Positions 30,869-39,545 of a stretch of 64,000 bases of DNA are shown in pieces. The stretch covers positions 1 through 64,000 of the forward strand of contig NZ_JABX01000035.1 of assembly GCF_001469165.1 (NCBI RefSeq), read 5' to 3'. Origin of the DNA: Thiohalocapsa sp. ML1 (GTDB lineage: Bacteria; Pseudomonadota; Gammaproteobacteria; Chromatiales; Chromatiaceae). The position numbers and the translations under genes were made by a program. Position 1 is the stretch's first letter; each line of letters begins with the position of its first letter. Under the pieces are notes generated by a model. That model did not search any database and was not told the DNA's origin. It saw only the letters and a list, made by a program, of their open reading frames with translations.

Positions 30869-33577
30869 ATGCCCGACCGGTACCCGCTCGTCCTCGTGGA
30901 CGCTTCCGGCTATCTCTTTCGCGCCTATCACGCGCTGCCGAAGCTGACCAACTCCCGCGGCGAGGCCACCGGCGCCCTCGTCGGCGTGCTGAACATGCTG
31001 CGCAAGCTCATCGACGAGCAGCGGCCCGACTATATCGGCGTGGTCTTCGACGCCTCCGGGCCGACCTTCCGCGACCGCCTCTACACCGACTACAAGGCCA
31101 ACCGCCCGCCGATGCCGGATGAGCTGCGCGAGCAGCTCGCGCCGCTCAAGGAGATCATCCGCGCCATGGGGCTGCCGCTCTTGGAGGTGCCCGAGGTCGA
31201 GGCCGACGACGTCATCGGCACCCTCGCGCAGCGCGCCACCGACGCCGGCCTTGCGACGCTGATCTCCACCGGCGACAAGGACATGGCACAGCTCGTGAGC
31301 GAGCACGTCACGCTGGTCAACACCATGTCCGACACGGTGCTCGACCCGGCCGGCGTCGAGGCGAAGTTCGGCGTGCCGCCCGCGCGCATCGTCGACTACC
31401 TGGCGCTGATGGGCGACAGCATCGACAACATCCCGGGCGTGCCCAAATGCGGGCCGAAGACCGCCGCGAAGTGGATTCAGGACTATGGGAGCCTGGACGG
31501 CGTCATCGCCAACGCCGAGCAAGTCAAGGGCAAGGTCGGCGAGAACCTGCGCGCGGCGCTGGAACAACTGCCGCTGTCGCGGCAGCTCACCACCATCAAG
31601 ACCGATGTGGCGCTCGACTTCGGCCCGACGGACCTGGTGCCCGGTGCGCCGGACCTGGACCTGCTCCGCGGCTGGTACGAGCGCATCGAGTCGCGGCGGC
31701 TATTGGCCTCGCTGAACGGCGAGTCGGGCGGCGACGACCCGGCGCCGGCCAAGCCCGCGCCCGAATACGCGATGATCCTGGATGAGGCCAGCCTCGATGC
31801 CTGGCTGGAGAAGCTGGCCGCGGCCGATCTCTTCGCCTTCGACACCGAGACCACGGATCTGGCCTACATGAACGCCCGCATCGTCGGCGTGTCCTTTGCC
31901 GTCGACACCGCCGGCAGCGTCGAGGCGGCCTACGTGCCGCTGGCGCACAGCTATGTCGGCGCGCCGGAACAACTGGATCGAGACGCCGTGCTTGCGCGCT
32001 TAAAGCCGCTCTTGGAAGACCCGGCGCGCCACAAGGTCGGCCAGAACCTGAAATACGACATCAGCGTCTGCGCGAACCACGGCATCGCGGTCACCGGCTG
32101 CGTGCACGACACCATGCTGGAGAGCTATGTGCTCGACAGCACCGCGACGCGCCACGACATGGACTCGCTCGCGAAGAAGTACCTGAACCACGACACGATC
32201 CACTTCGAGGAGATTGCCGGCAAGGGCGCCAAGCAGCTCACCTTCGATCAGGTCCCGCTGGAGCAGGCCGGCCCCTACGCCGCTGAGGACGCCGACGTGA
32301 CGCTCCGGCTGCACCGCACGCTGTGGCCGAAGATCGAGGCGACGCCGTCCGTGGCCGCCGTGTACCGAGACATCGAGATGCCGCTGGTGCCGGTGCTCTC
32401 CGGCATGGAGCGCACCGGCGTGCGCATCGACGCCGACGAGCTGCGCGCGCAGAGCACGGACCTCGCGCACCGCGCCCTAGAGCTGGAAGAGCGCGCCTAC
32501 GCCACCGCCGGGCGCAAGTTCAATCTCGGCTCGCCGAAGCAGATCGGCGCCATCTTCTTCGACGAGCTGAAGCTGCCCGTGGTGGCCAAGACGCCGAAGG
32601 GCCAGCCGTCCACATCGGAGGCCGTGCTGGAGCAACTCGCCGCCGACGGCTACGAGCTGCCGAAGCTCATCGTCGAGCACCGCGGGCTCACCAAGCTCCG
32701 GTCAACGTACACCGACAAGCTGCCGGCGCTCATCAACGCCGCCACCGGCCGCGTGCACACGAGCTATCACCAGGCCGTGGCCGCCACCGGGCGGCTGTCG
32801 TCATCGGACCCGAACCTCCAGAACATCCCCATCCGCAGCGAAGACGGCCGGCGCATCCGCCGCGCCTTCGTGCCGGAGCCGGGGTTCCGCATGCTGGCCG
32901 CGGACTACAGCCAGATCGAGCTTCGCATCATGGCGCACCTGTCCGGCGACGAGCGCCTGCGCGCCGCCTTCGCCGAGGGCCAAGACATCCATCGCGCCAC
33001 CGCCGCCGAGATCCACGGCCTGCCGCTCGACGCCGTCACCACCGAGCAGCGCCGCAGCGCCAAGGCCATCAACTTCGGCCTCATCTACGGCATGTCCGCG
33101 TTCGGCCTCGCGCGCCAGCTCGGCATCGAGCGCGGCGTCGCGCAGGAATACGTGGATCTCTACTTTGCCCGCTACCCTGGCGTGCGCGCGTTCATGGACC
33201 GTATCCGCGCCCAAGCCCGCGCCGACCGCTATGTCGAGACCCTCTTCGGCCGCCGGCTTTACCTCGCCAACATCAACCACAGCAACGGCCAGCTACGCAG
33301 CGCCGCCGAGCGCACCGCCATCAACGCGCCGATGCAGGGCACCGCGGCGGACATCATCAAGCGCGCGATGATCCGCGTCCACGACTGGCTCCGCACCGAG
33401 CAGCCGCCGGTGCGCATGATCATGCAGGTGCACGACGAGCTGGTGTTCGAGGTGGCAGACGGCGCCGTCGATGCCGCCCGCGAGCGCATCCAGACCATCA
33501 TGCAAGGCGCCGCCGAGCTGGCCGTGCCGCTCATCGTCGATACCGGCGTCGGGGATAACTGGGATGAGGCGCATTGA
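30869..33577 (+). CDS. polA: DNA polymerase I
   Basis: 902 residues, close to the normal ~930. Three domains in order: 5'-nuclease (LVDASGYLFRAYHALP; ADDVIGTLA; LISTGDKDMAQLV; GDSIDNIPGVPKCGPKTA), 3'-5' proofreading exonuclease with its metal residues present (FAFDTETTDL; VGQNLKYD; YAAEDADVTL), and polymerase with motif A (AADYSQIELRIMAHLSGDE), motif B (RRSAKAINFGLIYGMSAFG) and motif C (QVHDELVFEV). It is complete and should be active in all three functions: Okazaki-fragment processing and repair synthesis. It is followed by the accessory region. Confidence 0.97.
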   Translation: MPDRYPLVLVDASGYLFRAYHALPKLTNSRGEATGALVGVLNMLRKLIDEQRPDYIGVVFDASGPTFRDRLYTDYKANRPPMPDELREQLAPLKEIIRAMGLPLLEVPEVEADDVIGTLAQRATDAGLATLISTGDKDMAQLVSEHVTLVNTMSDTVLDPAGVEAKFGVPPARIVDYLALMGDSIDNIPGVPKCGPKTAAKWIQDYGSLDGVIANAEQVKGKVGENLRAALEQLPLSRQLTTIKTDVALDFGPTDLVPGAPDLDLLRGWYERIESRRLLASLNGESGGDDPAPAKPAPEYAMILDEASLDAWLEKLAAADLFAFDTETTDLAYMNARIVGVSFAVDTAGSVEAAYVPLAHSYVGAPEQLDRDAVLARLKPLLEDPARHKVGQNLKYDISVCANHGIAVTGCVHDTMLESYVLDSTATRHDMDSLAKKYLNHDTIHFEEIAGKGAKQLTFDQVPLEQAGPYAAEDADVTLRLHRTLWPKIEATPSVAAVYRDIEMPLVPVLSGMERTGVRIDADELRAQSTDLAHRALELEERAYATAGRKFNLGSPKQIGAIFFDELKLPVVAKTPKGQPSTSEAVLEQLAADGYELPKLIVEHRGLTKLRSTYTDKLPALINAATGRVHTSYHQAVAATGRLSSSDPNLQNIPIRSEDGRRIRRAFVPEPGFRMLAADYSQIELRIMAHLSGDERLRAAFAEGQDIHRATAAEIHGLPLDAVTTEQRRSAKAINFGLIYGMSAFGLARQLGIERGVAQEYVDLYFARYPGVRAFMDRIRAQARADRYVETLFGRRLYLANINHSNGQLRSAAERTAINAPMQGTAADIIKRAMIRVHDWLRTEQPPVRMIMQVHDELVFEVADGAVDAARERIQTIMQGAAELAVPLIVDTGVGDNWDEAH

Positions 33578-33681
33578 GCGGGATGCGGCCGCAGCGCATG
33601 CAGCCGCGGCCCGTCATTGAGCGGCGCAGGTCGGATGTATGATCCGCACCAGATGACGAGCCCACGCTTGACACCAACGCC

Positions 33682-34254
33682 ATGGCCAACGCCGTCCGAG
33701 ACCCAACCCCGAGCCACGTCCATCGCTGGACCCGAGCCGAGTACGAGCACATCGTCAACACCGGCGGCTTTTCCGCCAGCACACGCCTGGAGTTGCTCGA
33801 CGGCGAGATCCTCGACATGAGCCCACAGAAGAGCCTGCACGCCAGCACCTGCGACCTGGTAGAGGCGGCGCTCCGGGCCTGTCCCTTCGACGCCGCGTAC
33901 CTGCGCACCCAAAAGCCGCTCGCCATCGACGCCACCTCCGAGCCCGAGCCGGACGTCGCCGTCGTCCCCGGATCACCGCGCGATTACGTCCATCACCACC
34001 CCACCACCGCGCTGCACATCGTCGAGGTCGCCGACAGCAGCCTGGACTACGACCGCAGCCGCAAGGCCCGCGTCTACGCCCGCAACGGCGTGCCGGACTA
34101 CTGGATCATCAACCTGCGGGATCTGGTGTTGGAGGTCTACCGACAGCCCAACGCCGACGGTTATCGGTCACGCGACACGCTGCTCGCCGGCGACATGGCG
34201 AGCCCGCTGGCTGCGCGCGATTGCGCTGTTGCGGTTGCGAGCCTGTTGCCGTGA
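33682..34254 (+). CDS. Uma2-family putative endonuclease (DUF820)
   Basis: 190 residues. Uma2 proteins have a PD-(D/E)XK nuclease-like fold. Seen: WTRAEYEHIVNTGGF, ELLDGEILDMSP, EPEPDVAVVPG (PD motif), LHIVEVADSSLDYDRSRKARVYA (E-x-K like) and GVPDYWIINL. All expected core residues are there and the gene looks intact. The biological role of Uma2 proteins is unclear; they are abundant in cyanobacteria and in some proteobacteria. It lies 28 bp upstream of the Septu-like ATPase, in the same direction, but I do not assume they act together. Confidence 0.85.
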   Translation: MANAVRDPTPSHVHRWTRAEYEHIVNTGGFSASTRLELLDGEILDMSPQKSLHASTCDLVEAALRACPFDAAYLRTQKPLAIDATSEPEPDVAVVPGSPRDYVHHHPTTALHIVEVADSSLDYDRSRKARVYARNGVPDYWIINLRDLVLEVYRQPNADGYRSRDTLLAGDMASPLAARDCAVAVASLLP

Positions 34255-34282
34255 GCCGATAACGATCCGACTTCCGTCTCTC

Positions 34283-35581
34283 ATGCATATCGACCACATT
34301 ACGCTCCAGAGCATCCGCGGTTTCCGCCAACTGGACTTCGACCTGAAGCGGCCTGGGGGTGGCTATGCCGGCTGGACTGTGTTCACTGGCGACAACGGCT
34401 CCGGCAAGAGCACGTTGCTTAAGACGATCGCCGTTTGCCTGACGGGAGCCGACACCGCACGCGCGTTACAGCCAAGTTTCCGCGGCTGGATACGCTGCGG
34501 CGCCGTTAAGGAGCCAGCCTACATCCAGCTGCACATTGCAGGGATACCCGAAGACGATGGAATGACAGGCGAAGGCCGACGACGCGGCGGCCCCTTCCCG
34601 GCGAGATTGGGACTGGAGCCAGGGGGAGAGGACGTCGTAGTTCGCGCAGTCAAGCCCGAGGGAACGCCCCGCACTTACTCAACGCCAGGCCGTTCCATTT
34701 GGTCTCCGAAGGCAAGCGGTTGGTTCAGTTGCGGTTATGGCCCGTTCCGCCGCGTATTCGGTGCATCCCCCGAGGCAGCACGCGCGATGGTATCGCCCGC
34801 GTCCGAGCGCTTCGTCACCATGTTCCAGGAAGCAGCGTCGCTCAAAGAGGTCGATGAATGGCTGCGCACACTGAACCACAAGAAGCTTGAAGGGAAGTCG
34901 GAAGAGAGCGCCCAGTTGGATTTGCTGTTGAACCTTCTTTCCGACGATCTCCTGCCGAACGAGATTACCGTCGATGGTGTTGACTCGGACGGCCTTTGGC
35001 TGCAGGACCGCAATGGCACGCGCCTGTCTTGGGACGAGATGAGCGACGGTTACCGGGCGAGTCTCGCACTGCTTGCCGATATTCTGCGCCACTTGATCAA
35101 GGTTTACGGTTTCGCCGATCTCACCGGAACCGATGAGCAAGGCAACACCTACGTGAAGCGCAGCGGCGTCGTATTGATCGACGAAGTTGATGCTCACCTG
35201 CACCCGGAATGGCAGCGGGAGATCGGCTTCTGGCTGAAGCGGCATTTCCCGATGATTCAATTTCTTGTCACAACGCACAGCCCACTGATCTGCCAGGCGG
35301 CGGACCCGAATGGTCTGTTTGTGCTGCCAGAGCGGGGTTCGGCCGAGCTCCCGCAGCCGCTGAGCGATGCGGATTACCAAAAGGTGATCGCGGGACGACC
35401 TGATACCATCCTGCTAACACCGGCCTTCGGTCTGCCGAACACGCGTTCACCTCGGGCGGTCGATGCGCGGGCTGAGCTCGCGAAGTATCGAAGCAAGCGG
35501 CGAGCCGGTGCTCGCTTGTCGCCGCAAGAACAGGACAAGTACCAGCAGTTGAAGCTGTTCGAGACCGAAGAGGAATTGTAG
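34283..35581 (+). CDS. Septu-like AAA ATPase (PtuA-like)
   Basis: 432 residues from ATG 34283, just before the typical IDHITLQSIRGFRQLDFDL N-terminus of AAA_15/AAA_21-type ATPases. Walker A is GDNGSGKST (residues 36-44), the ABC-like signature region is LSWDEMSDGYRASLALLADI, Walker B is SGVVLIDEVDAHLHPEW (Asp300-Glu301) and the switch is FLVTTHSPLI. The protein is intact. It is followed 6 bp later by a PtuB-like HNH gene, the arrangement of Septu defence systems in which PtuA is the ATPase and PtuB the nuclease. By eye it is lower in GC than polA and treS, which would fit horizontal acquisition. The link to Septu is inferred from this pairing and order, not from a search; other ATPase-HNH families remain possible. 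Confidence 0.75.
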   Translation: MHIDHITLQSIRGFRQLDFDLKRPGGGYAGWTVFTGDNGSGKSTLLKTIAVCLTGADTARALQPSFRGWIRCGAVKEPAYIQLHIAGIPEDDGMTGEGRRRGGPFPARLGLEPGGEDVVVRAVKPEGTPRTYSTPGRSIWSPKASGWFSCGYGPFRRVFGASPEAARAMVSPASERFVTMFQEAASLKEVDEWLRTLNHKKLEGKSEESAQLDLLLNLLSDDLLPNEITVDGVDSDGLWLQDRNGTRLSWDEMSDGYRASLALLADILRHLIKVYGFADLTGTDEQGNTYVKRSGVVLIDEVDAHLHPEWQREIGFWLKRHFPMIQFLVTTHSPLICQAADPNGLFVLPERGSAELPQPLSDADYQKVIAGRPDTILLTPAFGLPNTRSPRAVDARAELAKYRSKRRAGARLSPQEQDKYQQLKLFETEEEL

Positions 35582-35587
35582 ATCGGC

Positions 35588-36342
35588 ATGCGTCGGATCT
35601 ACCGCCTCCCGCTGCCCGCAGGGGTGCGCTTCCGGCTCGGCCGAAAGCAGGTTCTTGCAAATTGACAGCGCCGCGACGCGCAGTTCAATGCCGAGCGCAT
35701 CTGGAGGAATGCGCGTCAAACGCGCTGCCTTCGCGACGTCGAGGCTACACTGAAGCGCATGGCGGGCAGGACCGAGCGCTGCATGTACTGCGAAGACTCT
35801 CACGGCACTGATATCGAACATTTCCGCCCGAAGACACCCTTCCCCGAGTGCCTGTTCGTCTGGACGAACATGCTGCTGTGCTGCGCAGAGTGCGGTCGCC
35901 TCAAGGGCAAGCAATTCCCAACCGATGCGATGGGCGAGCCTCTCTTGATCGATCCCACCGTTGATGCTCCCTGGGAGCACCTGGATTTCGACCCGGAGAC
36001 CGGCAACGTGGTAGCTCGGTTCGATCTCGAACGGAACGCCTTCTGCCCCAAAGGCGAGAAGACGGTAGAGACGCTCCACTCTCCACTCTCCACTCGCATC
36101 GGAGAGAATCGCTTGCTCGTATCTACCAGCGCAGTTACAGCAGCATCGTCAGGATCATCGTCACGGCGATCGAGGCGGTCGAACCCGATGCTGATGAGCT
36201 GATCGAGCAGCTCCGCGAACGTGACGACAACGGCATTCTGGCATGGTGTTTCGATGGCAACGGCCAACACCGGGCGCCGATCTCGGAGCTCCGGCATAGG
36301 CATCCAGACATCTGGCAAATTTGCCGCGAGCGCTTGCTTTGA
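35588..36342 (+). pseudogene. PtuB-like HNH endonuclease gene, broken by a stop codon and a 14-bp heptamer insertion
   Basis: Starts at ATG 35588 (MRRIYRLPLP), a normal N-terminus for the TIGR02646-like HNH family. An in-frame TGA at 35663-35665 interrupts it; the same frame then continues with IWRNARQTRCLRDVEATLKR and the HNH core: ERCMYCEDSHGTDIEHFRPK and NMLLCCAECGRLKGKQFP, with the zinc Cys pairs and His all present. At 36074-36094 the 7-mer CTCCACT occurs three times and the frame shifts. Reading with one copy (14 bp fewer) gives TLHSHRRESLARIYQRSYSS and a clean C-terminus ending CRERLL at 36342. No in-frame ATG lies between the TGA and 35759. As it stands the gene cannot make full-length protein. 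Confidence 0.85.
36074..36094 (+). repeat. CTCCACT heptamer x3 causing the frameshift in the HNH gene
   Basis: Three perfect 7-bp units. One copy, or four, keeps the HNH frame; three copies shift it. Confidence 0.95.
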
Positions 36343-36392
36343 CACGTCGTCCTTTGACCCGTCGTCCTTTGACCCGTCGTCGAGCGTCGGGA
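36343..36392 (+). repeat. 15-bp direct repeats just after the HNH gene
   Basis: CGTCGTCCTTTGACC is repeated about 2.5 times immediately after the reconstructed stop codon. The remaining sequence to 36518 holds nothing I recognise. Confidence 0.8.
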
Positions 36393-36560
36393 TGCTGGCC
36401 ACGGGGCGCGAAAGTGGATCGCATTCGGGATGTGCCCGCACCTTGAGCCCGCGGACATTGGTCAGACCCCGAACCACGCGCAACAATCCGTGGCTCCCAA
36501 GGCCCCCGGAGCAGCGTCATGATTCGTCGCATCTACATCGATCGCGAGGGGCTGGGAGCG

Positions 36561-37138
36561 ATGAGCCGTCGGGTAACTCAGGTCGTCTTGCTCTGCGAGG
36601 ACAGTCAGCACGAAACCTTTGCGCGTCGCTTTCTGGAGCTGTTGGGGGTCCACCGACGGGCCGTTCGGGGTTCGGGGTTCGGGTCGAGAAGGCGCCGAAG
36701 GGGCGAGGCAGCGGCGAGCAATGGGTGCGCGAGGCCTACCCGAAGGAAGTCAAGGCTTTGCGCAGCAAGCGCTATATCGAAGGACGGGCGCTCGTTGTCA
36801 TCATCGACGAGGACACGCAATCCACCGGTGCACGCACGGTGGGCCTTGGGCAGGCGCTCAAAGGTCACGACCTATCAGACCGTCCGCGCGATGAAGCGAT
36901 CATCCACGTCATTCCCGCCCGCAACATCGAGACCTTGATCACCTATCTCGCAGGGCAGGATGTCAACGAGACGACGGCGTACCCGAACCTCGACCGGCCA
37001 GGTAATTGTGCGGATCTGGTGGGAAAGCTAATGGAGATGTGTGACCAGCGCGCGCTGCGGCAGCGGGCTCCGGCCTCTCTCGAGCGGGCCTGCGTCGAGT
37101 TTCATGCGAGGTGGCGACGCGCCGGAGCCTCGGGTTGA
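36561..37138 (+). pseudogene. TOPRIM-like third gene of the ATPase/HNH locus, frameshifted by a heptamer expansion
   Basis: Start at ATG 36561 (AGGGG at 36547-36551); an earlier in-frame ATG at 36519 is possible. The first frame reads VTQVVLLCEDSQHETFARRF and then shifts at 36663-36683, where GTTCGGG occurs three times. With a single copy it reads RRAVRVEKAPKGRGSGEQWV and continues to the stop at 37138 through GRALVVIIDEDTQSTG, IIHVIPARNIETLITYLAGQ and a helical end. The early Glu after a hydrophobic strand (LLCED) and the acidic DED after another (VVIIDED) are what one expects of a TOPRIM-type metal site, as in OLD nucleases or DUF4276-like proteins. That is inference, and I do not recognise the family with certainty. 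Intact length would be about 187 residues. Confidence 0.65.
36663..36683 (+). repeat. GTTCGGG heptamer x3 causing the frameshift in the TOPRIM-like gene
   Basis: Three perfect 7-bp units; removing two restores a continuous protein across the junction (AVRVEKAPKG). Confidence 0.95.
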
Positions 37139-37149
37139 GGGTGCCGGGA

Positions 37150-37912
37150 GCGGGGGCCCGGGGTGGGCTGGAGCATGGTCCTCACCGCTGCGATGCCGGC
37201 CGGCTGGGAACAAAGCCGTCGTCCAGCGCCTGCTCCGGGACGTAAGGCAATCCTCCGGCAGCCGTACATGCTCGCCGACGGCCAGCAGCGCGTCGTTGGC
37301 CTGTCGGCGTGCCCGCGCCAGATCTCGGTGAGCATCGCTTCCACCTCCGGTGCCAGGCTGGGCTGTCGGCCAGCCGGTCCGCGATCTCGGCGCGGGCGTT
37401 CTGGACCTCCTCGGACAGGATCGGGGGCAACTGCCCGAGCCAATGTGTGTGATGGAGTCGCGGCGCATCAAGCCGAATCTCCATCGCGGAGCACTCATGC
37501 ACCGTCGCCCCCGTCAAATCCACCCCCGCCGCCTGCACCCGATCCAACCGGCACCGATCCAGCACCGACCGCGACAGGTCCGCGCCGTCGAGCCGGGCGT
37601 CGCTGAGATCGCAGTCGGTGAATTCGCCGCCGTCCAGCGTCGCGCCGCGAGATCGGCACCGCGCAGGTCCAGCGGGCGGTCCGGGCGGCCTTCCCAGCGC
37701 TGGAAGCGCCGTTCCGCGCCCTGGAGCTGGAAGCCGGCCAGGCTGTCGCCGGGGTGGCCGCGTTCGAAGGCGTAGAGCCCGTAGGCCAGCCAGCTCGCTG
37801 ATGCGCGAGCGGTAATTGGCGCATATGGCGGCGAGGCCGGCAAGGATGCGACGCTCGCCGAGATCCGCCCCGATGCGCTCTGGCTCGGCGCCTTCATGCT
37901 CGGCGGGCTCAT
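37150..37912 (-). pseudogene. Degenerate pentapeptide-repeat protein gene
   Basis: On the minus strand, pieces of one protein lie in different frames. One piece reads SWLAYGLYAFERGHPGDSL to RPLDLRGADLA; the next frame continues as pentapeptide repeats (DLSDARLDGADLSRSVLDRC, RLDRVQAAGVDLTGATV); a third holds PEVEAMLTEIWRGHADR and QANDALLAVGEHVRLPED. The A-(D/N)-L-x-x pattern is that of pentapeptide right-handed helices. At least three frame changes in about 750 bp, with no usable start, make this a decayed gene. It is oriented against the defence-like genes. Confidence 0.6.
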
Positions 37913-38255
37913 CGTCGCTCCGACCAGCGCGGGCGGTCTGCAGAGCGGGCTAGGAGCTCGGCGGCTTTAGGGTCCGCTGTGCGGACCATCGGCCCTGGCG
38001 AGGCGCGTCGGGATCGGGATCGCTATCGAAATCGCGAGCATGGACGGCGCGCCTGCGTCAGTCGGCGTCGCCAAGGAGCCCGAGAGAGCGGGGGTCATGT
38101 CTCACATCGCACCTGCTTGGCAGCTCCTTCCGTGCACAGCCCGCCCGCAAGCTGCGTATGGTCGGCCCTGAGGTCCGGGCATCGATCGTTCCGTCGCGCG
38201 CTTCGCAGGCCGGGCTGCGGGGTCTAAACTCCGACCGATGCACGAGGTTTCTGCA
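37913..38255. other. Gene-free stretch before sufS with a palindromic dispersed repeat
   Basis: Contains GGTCCGCTGTGCGGACC at 37971-37987 followed by ATCGGCC; the same palindrome plus ATCGGC recurs at 52163-52186. A hexamer run of GATCGGGATCG / ATCGAAATCG type lies at about 38008-38035. No gene seen. Confidence 0.6.
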
Positions 38256-39545
38256 ATGCCCTGCGAGGAGCTCATGACCTTAGCCGCCGAGATCGCCGCC
38301 GCCGACGCCCCCGAGCCATCCGGCCCGCGCCCCTGGGACCTGGACGCGATCCGCCGGGACTTTCCGATCCTGAATCAGCAGGTCAACGGCGCGCCCTTGG
38401 CCTACCTGGATAACGCCGCGACGGCACAGAAGCCGACGGCGGTGATCGAGTCCATTGCCGATTTCTATCGCCACGACAACGCCAACGTGCACCGCGCCGT
38501 GCACGCGCTGGCGGAGCGCGCGACGCTGGCCTACGAGGGCGCCCGCGAGCGCGTGCGCGGCTGGATCAATGCCCGCTCCGTGAGCGAGGTGGTGTTCCTG
38601 CGCGGGACCACGGAGGCCATCAACCTCATCGCCCATGGCTTGGGTCAGGGCTGGTCCGCGGGCGACCGCGTCGTGCTGACGCAGATGGAGCACCACGCCA
38701 ACATCGTGCCCTGGCAGTTGCTGCGCGAGCGCGCCGGCATCGACATCGCGGTGCTGCCCATCAATGACGCGGGCGAGCTGGACCTGGCGGGGTTGCCGCG
38801 CCTGCTCGCGCCCCCGACCCGGCTGTTGGCGTTGACGCACGTGTCCAACGTGCTCGGTACCGTCAACCCCATCGCAGACATCGTACACATCGCTCACGAG
38901 CATGGCGTGCCGGTGCTGGTGGACGGCGCCCAGGCCATGGCCCATCAGCGTGTGGACGTGCAGGCGCTCGACTGCGACTTCTATTGCTTCTCCGGCCACA
39001 AGATGTTCGGCCCCACCGGCATCGGCGTGCTCTATGGCAGGCAGGCGCACTTGGCCGCGCTGCCGCCCTGGCAGGGCGGCGGCGAGATGATCCGCCGGGT
39101 GACCTTCGAGCGGGTGCGCTTCGCCGACCCGCCGCAGCGCTTCGAGGCCGGCACCCAGGACTTCGCCGGCGCCGTCGGCCTTGCCGCCGCCATCGACTAT
39201 CTCGACAACCTCGATCAGGGCGCCCTGGCCCGCCACGAGCAGAGCCTGCTCCGCTATGCCGTGGAGCGCCTGGACGCTGTCCCGGGTCTGCGCCTGATCG
39301 GCCGCGCCGCGCACAGGGCACCCGTGCTGTCTTTTCTGGTGGACGGCGTGCATGCGCATGACATGGGCACGCTGCTGGACCGCAAGGGCGTCGCCGTACG
39401 CACCGGCCACCATTGCGCGATGCCGCTGATGGACTTCTACGGCGTGCCGGCCACGACCAGGGCGTCGCTCGCGTTCTACAACACCCGCGACGAGATCGAC
39501 CGCCTGGCGGATGCTATCGACTATGCACGTGGGGTGCTCGCATGA
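38256..39545 (+). CDS. sufS: Cysteine desulfurase, SufS type
   Basis: 429 residues from ATG 38256, which has GAGG 8 nt upstream; ATGs at 38238 and 38274 are in frame, and all leave the conserved WDLDAIRRDFPIL region intact. A PLP enzyme that takes sulfur from cysteine for Fe-S cluster assembly. Seen: NNAAT-like LAYLDNAATAQKP, NVHRAVHALAERAT, FLRGTTEAINLIA, HHANIVPWQ, the PLP lysine in CFSGHKMFGPTGIGVLYG, and the active-site Cys in VRTGHHCAMPLMDFYGV. The short loop after the Cys marks the SufS (group II) class. sufU overlaps its stop codon. sufBCD are not adjacent; the accessory region lies directly upstream. Confidence 0.94.
   Translation: MPCEELMTLAAEIAAADAPEPSGPRPWDLDAIRRDFPILNQQVNGAPLAYLDNAATAQKPTAVIESIADFYRHDNANVHRAVHALAERATLAYEGARERVRGWINARSVSEVVFLRGTTEAINLIAHGLGQGWSAGDRVVLTQMEHHANIVPWQLLRERAGIDIAVLPINDAGELDLAGLPRLLAPPTRLLALTHVSNVLGTVNPIADIVHIAHEHGVPVLVDGAQAMAHQRVDVQALDCDFYCFSGHKMFGPTGIGVLYGRQAHLAALPPWQGGGEMIRRVTFERVRFADPPQRFEAGTQDFAGAVGLAAAIDYLDNLDQGALARHEQSLLRYAVERLDAVPGLRLIGRAAHRAPVLSFLVDGVHAHDMGTLLDRKGVAVRTGHHCAMPLMDFYGVPATTRASLAFYNTRDEIDRLADAIDYARGVLA

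Noticed and set aside
35663-35665. TGA in the HNH gene read as selenocysteine
   Set aside because: No family precedent and no visible SECIS-like hairpin directly after it; the gene also carries a frameshift, so decay is simpler.
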